Assembly: GCA_028283345.1 (NCBI GenBank)
Contig: JAPOGE010000007.1
Location: 1-40,931, forward strand
Reading direction: 5' to 3'
DNA: 40,931 nucleotides
Origin: Candidatus Poseidoniales archaeon
Lineage (GTDB): Archaea > Thermoplasmatota > Poseidoniia > Poseidoniales > Poseidoniaceae
The notes beneath the pieces are model-generated. The model saw nothing but the letters and a program-made list of their open reading frames with translations. It searched no databases and was not told the origin of the DNA. Positions 7,691-17,530 of this stretch are shown here, in pieces. The position numbers were made by a program, and so were the translations under genes. Every line of letters starts with the position of its first letter. The first letter of the stretch is position 1.

Positions 7691-9463
7691 TTACGAAGTT
7701 TCCCAGGCTAAATGGGTGATGTAAGAACCGTATATCACTACAGAGATCCCCAGGCTCTCCTCATTGAATCTACTCATGTCATCGGCATAGGTGTGGTATT
7801 CCCAAGACCCAGAGCCATAGCACACCAGCACCTTCCCCGGATTATCCAGGTCATAGGCGAAGGGCCCGTGGTCAGAGTTGTAGGGCAGACCATTCTCCTC
7901 CCCTTTTCCTCCCTCCAACAGTCTGAATTTGATTTCGTATTGGCTGGCAACCGCCGACCGCTTCTCCTGATATTGTTTGGCAATCTCCTTGATGGCATCG
8001 ACATCTCCCTTATCATTTCCGAACAGTGTCACCGACTTCCCCCGCTCACTGCTCTTATCGATATCGACATGGTTCATATCCAAGTTCACATACAGCCTGA
8101 GATTCTGCGACAACTCCCCATTGTGCGCCTCGACATAGGCCTTCGAGCCCCACAGCCCTTCCTCCTCACCACCCCAGGTGCAGAACCGCACCGACAGTCG
8201 TGGGTCACCGCGCTTGGCCACCTCGGCCGCGAACTGGTGCGCCATCTCCAGCACCGAAGCAGTCCCCGAGGTATCGTCGACCGCGCCAGGGCCGTTGTAG
8301 ACGGTATCGTGATGGGCGCCGATGATGATCATCTCCTCGCTGTCGCCGTACCAGGTGCCGCACGGGGTGCGGATGGTGCGGGTTCCGGCATTGTCGACCT
8401 CGGTCGAGACCGCCAATCGGCCCTCGCCGTTGAGGACCTGGTCATAAATCGCCTTCCCGGTCTTGTTCGAGACCATCATGAAAGGGATGTCTGTGGGCAT
8501 GCCGCCGCCGGCCGCGCTCTTCACGTCATCGACCCCGATCGACTTGAAGATAGGCACGCAGTCATCGGCAACGATCTTGCCGCAATTGTGCACCCCGTTC
8601 CACAGGATCAGCGCCGCGACATTATTGGCGGCGGCGCGTGAATACAGGTCGGTATTACTCGAAACCCCAACCGCTTCCAGTAACACCAGGGCGATTTTTT
8701 CGGTGGCGTTCGCCCATCCAGAATTTTCAGAGCCGTTGTAGAGATAGACTACCTCGACGTTGTCGGCATAGGAGAGGTCACCGCTTCCCGAGTATCCCTG
8801 TAAGACGAAATCGGTGCGATGCTCGAAGGTCGTCTCCTGTTGGCCGACATCACCGATTCCGCAGGGTGCGATATTGCTCCAGATGGGAATCGTTCCACCG
8901 GGAATGCATATCGACAATTCCGGCTCACTCATTATCTCAAACATCGGCACATCGTAGGACTCATCCTGAACGCTGAATCCCAGCGCCGTGAGATTATCGA
9001 TTACCAAATCGGCCGCCGCCCCTTCCTGGGGACTGCCAGAGAGCCGTCCGGGGTTTCCCATGTCGACCAATGCCTGGGCGAATCCTCTAGCCCTTGTGCC
9101 ATTGAAGTCTATCAGATCATACTCGATATCCTCTTCAAAGAATTGTGAAACCAAAGTGTAGGCACCATAGCCCAGGGTGCTGGTGACGATTAATCCGGCA
9201 ATCACTAGAATCGGAATCGGTAGTCCGACAACGGTTGCCACCCCACGGCGGAAAATTGCGTTCAGTTCCCCCGACTCCTCGGAAATCTCCCCGGCGACCA
9301 CCTCACCACTGGAATCTCCGTCGCCGAGCAGGATGGAGGGGTGCTCCTCGGGAGTGCTGTCGGCCAGTCTGGTGATCAGGTCGGACTTCTTCCCACCCAA
9401 CGGCAGGTTGCGGGCGCGCAACTCATCTCGCAGTTCTTTGACGGTCATGGTTTGCCAGGACAT
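7691..9463 (-). CDS. Membrane-anchored M28-family (PA-domain) aminopeptidase with N-terminal SAP domain
   Basis: N-term MTVKELRDELRARNLPLGGKKSDLITRLAD (SAP), then TM, then GAHHDTVYNGPGAVDDTSGTASVLEMAHQFA, WGGEEEGLWGSKAYV (M28 metal-binding motifs). Confidence 0.9.
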   Translation of the reverse strand: MSWQTMTVKELRDELRARNLPLGGKKSDLITRLADSTPEEHPSILLGDGDSSGEVVAGEISEESGELNAIFRRGVATVVGLPIPILVIAGLIVTSTLGYGAYTLVSQFFEEDIEYDLIDFNGTRARGFAQALVDMGNPGRLSGSPQEGAAADLVIDNLTALGFSVQDESYDVPMFEIMSEPELSICIPGGTIPIWSNIAPCGIGDVGQQETTFEHRTDFVLQGYSGSGDLSYADNVEVVYLYNGSENSGWANATEKIALVLLEAVGVSSNTDLYSRAAANNVAALILWNGVHNCGKIVADDCVPIFKSIGVDDVKSAAGGGMPTDIPFMMVSNKTGKAIYDQVLNGEGRLAVSTEVDNAGTRTIRTPCGTWYGDSEEMIIIGAHHDTVYNGPGAVDDTSGTASVLEMAHQFAAEVAKRGDPRLSVRFCTWGGEEEGLWGSKAYVEAHNGELSQNLRLYVNLDMNHVDIDKSSERGKSVTLFGNDKGDVDAIKEIAKQYQEKRSAVASQYEIKFRLLEGGKGEENGLPYNSDHGPFAYDLDNPGKVLVCYGSGSWEYHTYADDMSRFNEESLGISVVIYGSYITHLAWETS

Positions 9464-9581
9464 TTCCCCACCCAGTGTTCCCTGTCATCCGTCATTGATG
9501 AATGGTTGGCTTCTCTGGTCGCGTCGAAAATGACCTATTCAAACTGGGAAATCAGCCAATTGGTTGTAAATCAGTAACTAT

Positions 9582-10208
9582 TCACTTCAATTCATCGCCG
9601 GTCCATCGTCGACCCAGTGAATGCTTGATTCCCAAGTGGTCGAGAATCCGGGCGACGACGAAATCGACCAGGTCATCGATGCTGGTTGGATGGTTGTAGA
9701 ATCCCGGGCTGGCCGGTAGGATGACGGTATCCCATGACGACAATTTCGCCATGTTCTCCAGATGCACGGTCGCATAGGGGGTCTCGCGCGGCACCAGAAT
9801 CAGTTTCCGCCGCTCCTTCATCGCCACTATCGCCGAGCGGGTGGTGAGATTATCGCCGATTCCCGCCGCCAACTTCCCCAGGGTCGTGCCTGAGCATGGA
9901 CAGATGACGACCGCATCGATCTCGGCCGAGCCGCTGGCCGAGCGTGCCGCGATGTCGTCATTATCCTCGAGAATCACCTCGGCCGCACCAGACTCACTGG
10001 GCCCACCGCCCGCAGCTCCGGCCTCGCCCCCGGTCGCGGCGGCGGCAAGTTCCTCGGGGGTTATGTTGCATTCGTGTGCCAAGGTCAGCCGGCCGGCATC
10101 GGTGACCACAAGGCGAACCGTGCGGCCATCCTGCGCCAGTACCTCGACCAGCCTCTGGCCGTAGGCGGCGCCCGAAGCGCCGGTTATCGCCACGACGATT
10201 TCGCCCAT
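9582..10208 (-). CDS. ubiX: UbiX-family flavin prenyltransferase
   Basis: VVAITGASGAAYGQRLVEVL, DAVVICPCSGTTLGKLAAGIGDNLTTRSAIVAMKERRKLILVPRETP; carries a Gly/Ala-rich insertion. Confidence 0.9.
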   Translation of the reverse strand: MGEIVVAITGASGAAYGQRLVEVLAQDGRTVRLVVTDAGRLTLAHECNITPEELAAAATGGEAGAAGGGPSESGAAEVILEDNDDIAARSASGSAEIDAVVICPCSGTTLGKLAAGIGDNLTTRSAIVAMKERRKLILVPRETPYATVHLENMAKLSSWDTVILPASPGFYNHPTSIDDLVDFVVARILDHLGIKHSLGRRWTGDELK

Positions 10209-10257
10209 GCTTTCCCCTTCCCATCAATCCTTATTGAATCGCGCCAACCTTCTTCAC

Positions 10258-11472
10258 TCACCTCAGGTCTGACAGCAAGGCGTCGAGGGCGACCATCGCC
10301 GCGGTGAATTTGTCGGCTGGAATCGACCACGCCACCCGTAACCAGCGGTCGAGAGATTCATCGAACATACATCCGGGCACGGCCAGCAGGTCGTGCTTCT
10401 TGCCGAGGGTCTCGACCACCTCAAAGGCCGACATCTCTCCGGGCAATTCGAAGGCGCCGAACAATCCCGCCGGTGGCGGTGCCCAATCGATTTCGTGTTT
10501 TTCCAACACCGTTTGCAATAGTGGAAGATTCACTTGCCGCAACATGGTGATTCTCTCCAGCGCCCTATCGAGATGCGGCCATGCCGCCGCCACCATGGTG
10601 ATGACCGGACTCGAGAGCAGCGCCGAAGTGGTGCGAAAGGCGCGCTGTGCCGCCTGTGCCACAGCCTTGCTGGCGACCAGCCAGCCAAAGCGGAGATTCC
10701 CCATCGCGTGGCACTTGGTCAGCGATGAGACCGAGATGCAGTGCTCACCCTCGGCGAAGAACGGTTTGTACAATCCCTCTGGTCTCAGCGCATGGTCATA
10801 GACCTCATCGGCGATGAGCATCACCCCGTGTTCTGCGGTAGCCGCAACCAACCAGGCGTGGTCCTCATCGGTGAGCGACCAGCCGCATGGATTCAACACC
10901 GGGGTGATGATGAGGGCGCCGACCGTCGGTAGAATATCCGACAGGGGATCTCGGTCGAGGTGCCACGGCGACGCGCTCGGGCGTTCTTCATCTGGATGAC
11001 GATGAAACGGCACTGTCTCCAGCCCGAGCAATCGGGCACTCTGGGTGACCGGTGAATAGGACGGCATCTCCACCGCCACTCTGGTCATCCGCCCATCTGA
11101 TCCATTGTCCCCATCTCGCTCATCCGAACCACCGCGGGAACCTTTGCCGCGGCTCTCCAGTGCCGCCATCAGCGCCAGTTGCACCGCTTGGGTAGCCCCG
11201 GCACAACAGACCACTCGGTCAGGGGAGACTCCCTCAAGTTCGGCGACCAACTCACTCGGGTCACCCTTGCCCAGCGACCACCACTTATCCAGTTGGCCTA
11301 CCTGACCCTCCAGAAGTTTCTCCCAATCCCAATCCATCATCAGTCCCGATTGCGACAGGTCATGAGAATAGCCCTGGCCCAGTTTGGGGATATACCAATC
11401 CAAGTGAGCCACCGGTGGAATATCACCGCCGGCAACCGGCGCGCCGACCTGTGGCCACCACTCGCCGTCCAT
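10258..11472 (-). CDS. PLP-dependent aminotransferase, class I/II
   Basis: Fold-type I: LIITPVLNPCGWSLTDEDH, MLIADEVYDHALR, SVSSLTKCHAMGNLRFGWLVA (PLP Lys), C-terminal LRVAWSIP. Confidence 0.85.
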   Translation of the reverse strand: MDGEWWPQVGAPVAGGDIPPVAHLDWYIPKLGQGYSHDLSQSGLMMDWDWEKLLEGQVGQLDKWWSLGKGDPSELVAELEGVSPDRVVCCAGATQAVQLALMAALESRGKGSRGGSDERDGDNGSDGRMTRVAVEMPSYSPVTQSARLLGLETVPFHRHPDEERPSASPWHLDRDPLSDILPTVGALIITPVLNPCGWSLTDEDHAWLVAATAEHGVMLIADEVYDHALRPEGLYKPFFAEGEHCISVSSLTKCHAMGNLRFGWLVASKAVAQAAQRAFRTTSALLSSPVITMVAAAWPHLDRALERITMLRQVNLPLLQTVLEKHEIDWAPPPAGLFGAFELPGEMSAFEVVETLGKKHDLLAVPGCMFDESLDRWLRVAWSIPADKFTAAMVALDALLSDLR

Positions 11473-11499
11473 GACCGGCGATGTTGGCCTTCGGATTAA

Positions 11500-12162
11500 T
11501 CAGTAGGGAAAAACCCCGGTCTCCTCGACATCGTTGATTTCGTCTATTTCGCGCCCGATGCTCGACACGGTTGCAATCAGCGCATCGTGAATCTCCTGTT
11601 TGGCGACCCGATGCCCGAGTTTGTCCAGCGAGGTCGTGACCTGACTCTCCAGACCACATCCGGAAATCTCCTCCAGCCGGCCTGTGGGGGTGGCGTAATT
11701 GATGGTGAAACCATGCCTTGAAGTCCAATGGAAGAACGATAACCCGATGCTGGCAATCTTATTGTCGCCGACCCAGACCCCCCGCATCCGCGTATCGCGC
11801 CGACCGGTGATCCCCAGATTTTCCAGAGCCGAGATTATCCAACCCTCGATCAGGCTGATGATTTTGCCGACGTGCGCCTCCCCCTCCCGCTGCCATTCGA
11901 TTATCGGGTAGCAGATGACCTGGCCCGGGCCGTGCCAGGTAAGTCCTCCGCCGCGGTCGACTGGCCGGCTGGTGTATCCATCGGGGATGACAATCCCTTC
12001 CTTGCGCGCCCGCGGCCCGATGGTCACCACCTCGGGGTGCTCGACCAGAATCATCGTGTCGGGAATCTCCCCGGCGATGCGCAACTTCTGCAGTCGGCGC
12101 ATCTCCGCAACGACCACCCCATGCTCGACGATCCCCAGCTTGAGAACCCGCACCGCGCTCAC
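11500..12162 (-). CDS. lipB: Octanoyltransferase (LipB-type)
   Basis: ILVEHPEVVTIGPRARKE, VDRGGGLTWHGPGQVICYPII, RMRGVWVGDNKIASIG, HGFTINY, ISGCGLES. Confidence 0.9.
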   Translation of the reverse strand: MSAVRVLKLGIVEHGVVVAEMRRLQKLRIAGEIPDTMILVEHPEVVTIGPRARKEGIVIPDGYTSRPVDRGGGLTWHGPGQVICYPIIEWQREGEAHVGKIISLIEGWIISALENLGITGRRDTRMRGVWVGDNKIASIGLSFFHWTSRHGFTINYATPTGRLEEISGCGLESQVTTSLDKLGHRVAKQEIHDALIATVSSIGREIDEINDVEETGVFPY

Positions 12163-12226
12163 CTCATTCCGACCTACCCAACCGGTCGTCTGTCACAGCG
12201 AGGATGGCCGATGGTTTAACGCTGGC

Positions 12227-12697
12227 TCAGAATTCTCCGGTCGAGCCGAATCCACCTTCACCACGCTCGGTCTTACCGAGTTCCTCGACGCTGGCGACCT
12301 CTTCCCAAACTACCTCCGGAACTCTAGCGAAGATAACCTGCGCCACCCGTTGCCCGGCGCTGACCTGAAATGAATCTCCTTCGCCGATCCAGGTGGACAA
12401 GACCAGAAGTTCTCCCCGGTAGTCTGAATCTATGGTGCCGACACCGTTGGGCAACATCATTCCCTTCACCGCCAGACTCGAGCGACAACGTACCTGACCT
12501 TCCCAGCCCGGCGGGATGGCGATGGCGATTCCGGTGCGTATCTTGGTGGTCGCCCCTTTGGGTATCATGGTGTCCTCAAGCGCGTACAGGTCCCATCCGG
12601 CCGCCGCTGATGAGCCGCGGGTCGGGGCGGTGGCGGCGGTCGCAAGTCTGGTGAATCCAAGTGAAATTTTTTCTCGCCCCGTGCCCGCTCCGCCCAT
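12227..12697 (-). CDS. dut: dUTP diphosphatase (trimeric dUTPase family)
   Basis: AAGWDLYA, CRSSLAVKGM, NGVGTIDSDYRGEL, GQRVAQVIF, C-terminal RGEGGFGSTG: dUTPase motifs I-V. Confidence 0.92.
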   Translation of the reverse strand: MGGAGTGREKISLGFTRLATAATAPTRGSSAAAGWDLYALEDTMIPKGATTKIRTGIAIAIPPGWEGQVRCRSSLAVKGMMLPNGVGTIDSDYRGELLVLSTWIGEGDSFQVSAGQRVAQVIFARVPEVVWEEVASVEELGKTERGEGGFGSTGEF

Positions 12698-12973
12698 GAA
12701 CTACGGTGAAAGAAACCAGCCCTTAGCACTCTCGCCCCGGCCACTTTGCAAACGTGCGCGGAAAACGTCCTTCCATCGGAACTCAGCGGATACATGATAA
12801 GCCGCGTTGAGGGAGTGCAGGTCCGTGTCTGCGAGAGTAGTGCTTATGACCCCCTCACAAGGGTAAAAAAAACACCAGCCTTGACAAAGAAAAGCTGAGA
12901 TAAGACCAATAACTGTGGCAAAAGGTAGAAAGATTCCGGACAAAAAAAAACGCGATAACGGGTGGGATGAATA

Positions 12974-14011
12974 ATGCAGACAGGGGCGACTAGAGATGGC
13001 GTGGACATCGACCTGTCCTCGGAGTTCATCGAACCGATGCTACGTAAGAATCTCGACCGTTTCGTCCTGTTCCCAATCGAGCATTCCGACATCTGGGAGA
13101 TGTACAAACAAGAGCAGGCATGTTTCTGGACCGCCGAGGAAATCGACTTGGCTGAAGACCTGGCCGATTGGGAAAACAAACTCAATGACGACGAGCGTCA
13201 TTTCTTAAAACACATCCTCGCTTTCTTCGCCGCCAGCGACGGCATCATCAATGAGAATCTGGTGATGAATTTCTCCAATGAGGTACAATGGCCCGAGGCT
13301 CGGGCCTTCTACGGTTTCCAGATAATGATGGAGAATGTTCACGCCGAAACTTACTCATTATTAATCGACACCTACATCAAGGACGCCAAGGAAAAGACCC
13401 ACCTGTTCAATGCTCTGGAGACCGTCCCTTCGGTTGCCACCAAGGGTAATTGGGCACTGCGCTGGCTGTCGCGTAAGCGCGGTAATTTCGCCGAACGTCT
13501 GGTCGCCTTCGCCGCCATCGAAGGAATCTTCTTCTCGGGCTCATTCTGCGCTCTGTTCTGGCTCAAGAAGAGGGGGATCATGCCCGGCATGACCTTCTCC
13601 AATGAACTGATATCAAGAGACGAGGGATTGCATTGTGATTTTGCCTGCCTGTTGCACAATAAACTGGTGCGCGGCGCCGGCGAGAACAAGATCAGACAGA
13701 TCATCTCCGAAGCGGTCACCATCGAAAAGGAATTCATCATCGAGGCGCTTCCGGTTTCTCTCATCGGGATGAATTGTGACCTGATGTCGACCTATATCGA
13801 ATTCGTCGCCGACCGACTTTTGGTCGCCTTCGACTGCGCCAAGATGTACAATGTCGAAAACCCGTTCCCATGGATGGAGATGATTTCGATGCAGGGCAAG
13901 ACCAATTTCTTCGAAAAGCGGGTCGGCGAATATCAGAAGGCTGGCGTGATGAAGTCTGGCTCCAGCCTCGGTTCGGTACAGACAACCTTCTCTCTGGAGG
14001 AAGACTTCTAA
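12974..14011 (+). CDS. nrdB: Class I ribonucleotide reductase beta subunit (eukaryote-R2-like)
   Basis: [111 protein letters not shown]-term FSLEEDF. Confidence 0.96.
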   Translation: MQTGATRDGVDIDLSSEFIEPMLRKNLDRFVLFPIEHSDIWEMYKQEQACFWTAEEIDLAEDLADWENKLNDDERHFLKHILAFFAASDGIINENLVMNFSNEVQWPEARAFYGFQIMMENVHAETYSLLIDTYIKDAKEKTHLFNALETVPSVATKGNWALRWLSRKRGNFAERLVAFAAIEGIFFSGSFCALFWLKKRGIMPGMTFSNELISRDEGLHCDFACLLHNKLVRGAGENKIRQIISEAVTIEKEFIIEALPVSLIGMNCDLMSTYIEFVADRLLVAFDCAKMYNVENPFPWMEMISMQGKTNFFEKRVGEYQKAGVMKSGSSLGSVQTTFSLEEDF

Positions 14012-14076
14012 ACCGTGCGCGCACGGGAAGAAATTGCGCTGTCTTAATTAGTGACTTATGAAGGGGGGAAAATCGG

Positions 14077-16527
14077 ATGGGTCTGAAGGTCGTTAATCGC
14101 CGCGGCGAGAAGGAGGATGTTCGCTTCGACGCCATCCTTGAGAAGATCACCACTCTCTCACAGGGTCTCGATACGGATTGGGTCGATCCCGGCCACGTCG
14201 CTAAATTGGTCATCGAGGGATTGTACGACGGTGTCACCACCCGCGAGTTAGACCGTTTGGCGGCAGAGACCGCCGCCAGTCTGGTAAGTCATCACTCCGA
14301 TTACAGTTACCTCGCGGCACGTATCTCGGTCGACGACCTGCACCGCTCGACCTCCGCCAGTTTTGCCGCTACCATCGAAGCATTGTACAATTATGTCGAC
14401 CCTGAGTCGGGCAAGCATGCCCCCCTGATCTCCGATGAGGTCTTGGCGGTGGTGCGCAAGAACTCCGAGGAACTGGATGATTACATTGATTATTCGCGCG
14501 ATAATTACTACGATTATTTCGGCTTCAAGACGCTTGAGCGCTCCTACCTGCTGAAATTGGATGGCGAGATCGCCGAGCGGCCGCAGCACATGTTGATGCG
14601 AGTCGCTTTGGGCATCCATCTCGATGATCTGGATAAGGCCAAGGAGACCTACGATCTGATGTCGCAGGGTTGGTTCACTCACGCCACCCCCACTCTTTTC
14701 AACTCGGGAACACCGAAACCCCAGATGTCATCCTGCTTCCTGCTGGCGATGAAAGACGATTCCCTGGAAGGAATCTACGATACCCTCAAGCAGTGTGCGC
14801 TGATTTCCAAGTCGGCCGGTGGAATCGGCATCTCGATTCATCAGATTCGTGCCAAGGGTTCCTACATCAGGGGAACAAATGGTAACTCTAACGGGTTGGT
14901 GCCGATGTTGCGGGTCTTCAACGACACCGCCCGCTACGTCGACCAGGGCGGCGGCAAGCGCAAGGGCTCGATCGCCGTCTACCTTGAACCGTGGCACCCC
15001 GACATCTTTGATTTCCTCGACCTGCGCAAGAACCACGGTAAGGAGGAGATGCGCGCCCGTGACCTGTTCTACGCGCTGTGGACGCCCGACCTGTTCATGG
15101 AACGGGTCGAGGCCAATGCCGAGTGGACTCTGATGTGCCCGAACGAATGCCCGGGACTGCACGAGATCTATGGCGATGAATTCCGTGACCTGTACCTGAA
15201 GTACGAGCAGGAAGGGCGCGGCCGCAAGACCGTCAAGGCGCGTGAGGTCTGGGAAGCCATCATCGCCTCACAGATCGAGACCGGTACCCCTTACATGTTG
15301 TACAAGGATGCCTGCAATGAGAAATCCAACCAGAAGAATCTCGGGACGATTCGCAGTTCCAACCTATGTACCGAGATTCTTGAATATACCAGCGATGACG
15401 AGGTCGCGGTGTGTAACCTGGCGAGCATCGCCCTGCCGAAGTTCGTCGATATCGAAGCCGGTGAGTTCGACCACCAGACACTGTTCGATGTGACCTATCA
15501 CGTCACCGGAAATCTCAATCGCGTCATCGACCGCAATTACTACCCGGTGCCCGAAGCCAAGAACTCGAACATGCGCCATCGCCCGATCGGGCTGGGAGTG
15601 CAGGGCTTGGCCGATACCTTTGCGATGCTGAAACTGCCGTTTGAATCCGAGGCGGCGCGCAAACTGAACCGAGAGATATTCGAGACCATCTACTTCGCCG
15701 CCTGCACCGCCTCCAAAGACGAGGCCATCACCGATGGGGCATATTCCTCATTCCCCGGTAGTCCTGCCAGCCAGGGTATCCTGCAATTCGACATGTGGGG
15801 AGTCACAGAGCACTCCGGGCGTTGGGATTGGGATTCCCTGAAGGCCGAGATTGTCGATACGGGTCTGCGCAATTCCCTGCTCTTGGCGCCGATGCCGACC
15901 GCTTCGACCAGCCAGATTCTCGGCAATAACGAGTGCTTTGAGGCTTTCACCTCCAATCTTTATGTCCGGCGAACCCTGTCGGGTGAATTTGTCGTCATCA
16001 ACAAGCATCTGGTGCGCGACCTGATCGGGCGCGGCCTGTGGAATCTCGACCTGAAGGATAAGATTCTGCTCAACAAGGGTAGTATTCAGACCATCGATGA
16101 AATCCCCGATGACATCAAAGAGTTGTACAAGACCACCTGGGAGATAAAACAGCGCAACATCATCGACATGGCGGCCGACCGTGGCGCCTACATCGACCAG
16201 AGCCAGAGCCTGAATATTCACATGACCGACGCTAATGCCGCCAAGGTCACGACCATGCACTTCTATGGCTGGCGTCAGGGGCTGAAGACCGGGATGTACT
16301 ATCTGCGTACCAAGTCAGCCGCCGATGCGATTCAATTCACCGTCGACGCATCGGTGAAGGATTCCGATACTGCAGCGAACGGAGAATCCGTGGCCAATGG
16401 CGGTTCCGAATCGATGAATAAACTGGCTGAGCGGGCTGAGGACCAGGCCATGGCTGATATCAGCTGTAGTCTCGACAGTCTCGACAGTCTCGACAGTCCC
16501 GATGACTGCATGAGTTGCGGGTCATGA
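14077..16527 (+). CDS. nrdA: Class I ribonucleotide reductase alpha subunit (eukaryote-R1-like)
   Basis: N-terminal ATP-cone; [75 protein letters not shown]-terminal CMSCGS. Confidence 0.97.
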   Translation: MGLKVVNRRGEKEDVRFDAILEKITTLSQGLDTDWVDPGHVAKLVIEGLYDGVTTRELDRLAAETAASLVSHHSDYSYLAARISVDDLHRSTSASFAATIEALYNYVDPESGKHAPLISDEVLAVVRKNSEELDDYIDYSRDNYYDYFGFKTLERSYLLKLDGEIAERPQHMLMRVALGIHLDDLDKAKETYDLMSQGWFTHATPTLFNSGTPKPQMSSCFLLAMKDDSLEGIYDTLKQCALISKSAGGIGISIHQIRAKGSYIRGTNGNSNGLVPMLRVFNDTARYVDQGGGKRKGSIAVYLEPWHPDIFDFLDLRKNHGKEEMRARDLFYALWTPDLFMERVEANAEWTLMCPNECPGLHEIYGDEFRDLYLKYEQEGRGRKTVKAREVWEAIIASQIETGTPYMLYKDACNEKSNQKNLGTIRSSNLCTEILEYTSDDEVAVCNLASIALPKFVDIEAGEFDHQTLFDVTYHVTGNLNRVIDRNYYPVPEAKNSNMRHRPIGLGVQGLADTFAMLKLPFESEAARKLNREIFETIYFAACTASKDEAITDGAYSSFPGSPASQGILQFDMWGVTEHSGRWDWDSLKAEIVDTGLRNSLLLAPMPTASTSQILGNNECFEAFTSNLYVRRTLSGEFVVINKHLVRDLIGRGLWNLDLKDKILLNKGSIQTIDEIPDDIKELYKTTWEIKQRNIIDMAADRGAYIDQSQSLNIHMTDANAAKVTTMHFYGWRQGLKTGMYYLRTKSAADAIQFTVDASVKDSDTAANGESVANGGSESMNKLAERAEDQAMADISCSLDSLDSLDSPDDCMSCGS

Positions 16528-16570
16528 AGGAAGACCCGAAAATTGCCGAGCGACTCTGCAAATAGAACGA

Positions 16571-16650
16571 TGTGAATGGATTCGCCGCCAAAGGGCGGCA
16601 AAGTAGAGTGAATCGCTCGACGCTTCCTTGACAGTGATGTTCCGAATCCA
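16571..16650 (+). repeat. Dispersed intergenic repeat, copy B
   Basis: gatgtgaatggattcgccgccaaagggcggcaaagtagagtgaatcgctcgacgcttccttgacagtgatgttccgaatcc (approximate ends); GCCGCC-AAAG-GGCGGC hairpin. Confidence 0.7.
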
Positions 16651-16702
16651 ATGCGGACTACAACCGATTAACCGAATCACCGAATAATTCCTGAATAGTG
16701 AG

Positions 16703-16772
16703 CGATGCGAATAGAGTCGCCCCCGACAAGGGTAGGTCGAGTGATACGCTCGGCGCTTCCTTCCCGAATCCG
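16703..16772 (+). repeat. Dispersed intergenic repeat, copy C (tandem with B)
   Basis: gatgcgaatagagtcgcccccgacaagggtaggtcgagtgatacgctcggcgcttccttcccgaatcc aligns along copy B with small deletions. Confidence 0.65.
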
Positions 16773-16789
16773 ACTGCATTTGCCGCCCG

Positions 16790-17305
16790 ATGACTGAAAA
16801 CTTCAAGAGTCATCACCCAATTCGGCCTGCCATGGGGAATGACCGGGCGAAGGGTAGGGAAATCGTCGAGCGTCTTGGCGGACGAGATTTGAACAAAGAT
16901 GGAACAGTGATTGATTTGGCGATTGTCGGCTCGAGCAGATTCTACGACTTCTCGGTAATCGAGGGTCATATCGAGGATTGGGTCGAGGCTAATGGTTATC
17001 CCGACCTGATAATCATCGGTGGGGCGAGTGGCGTTGATTATCTGGCTGAGAGATGGGCCGATAACAACAATATTCCAATCGCGGTATTCCACGAACAATG
17101 GGTCGGCAATCGCGGCGGGCTGGTCGACAGTGGCCGCCCCGAGGCTCCGAACACTTTGACCCGGGCGCTGGTCGAATCTGCGACCCACATACTTGCCTTC
17201 CCTTCCCAGACCAGCAAATGGACGCAGGTAACCTGTGACCTGGCAAAGGAAATGGGTAAGCCCGTTACCATTTCTCCCATCGAAGATGAGATAGAAGCCA
17301 CGTAG
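16790..17305 (+). CDS. SLOG-superfamily protein (YspA/DUF2493-like)
   Basis: LAIVGSSRFYDFSVIEGHIEDWVEANGYPDLIIIGGASGVDYLAERWADNNNIPIAVF ... ESATHILAFPSQTSKWTQVTCDLAKEMGKPV. Confidence 0.75.
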   Translation: MTENFKSHHPIRPAMGNDRAKGREIVERLGGRDLNKDGTVIDLAIVGSSRFYDFSVIEGHIEDWVEANGYPDLIIIGGASGVDYLAERWADNNNIPIAVFHEQWVGNRGGLVDSGRPEAPNTLTRALVESATHILAFPSQTSKWTQVTCDLAKEMGKPVTISPIEDEIEAT

Positions 17306-17404
17306 GCATCACTCAACTCTGCCGCCCTTTAGCGTGAATCTATTCGTTTCGTTCTAAGCGTAGGGTTCCAGGTGGCTTCTCGGAATCGGTTGTTGGATTC
17401 GGAA

Positions 17405-17508
17405 GGATTCGGAACATCACTGTCAAGGAAGCGCCGAAGATCGCCTAAGCCTTCCTGCGATAGGAATGATGCGAATCCATTCGCCCCTTACATGGGCAGG
17501 GTAGAGTG
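17405..17508 (+). repeat. Dispersed intergenic repeat, copy D (modules rearranged/inverted)
   Basis: ggattcggaacatcactgtcaaggaagc is the reverse complement of the gcttccttgacagtgatgttccgaatcc module of copy B; followed by gatgcgaatccattcgccccttacatgggcagggtagagtg. Confidence 0.65.
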
Positions 17509-17530
17509 TCACTTCGGCGATTTTAGAGAC

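Noticed and set aside
7712-8641. 309-aa plus-strand ORF antisense to the M28 peptidase
   Set aside because: Antisense to a well-supported gene; arginine/histidine-rich composition typical of shadow ORFs.
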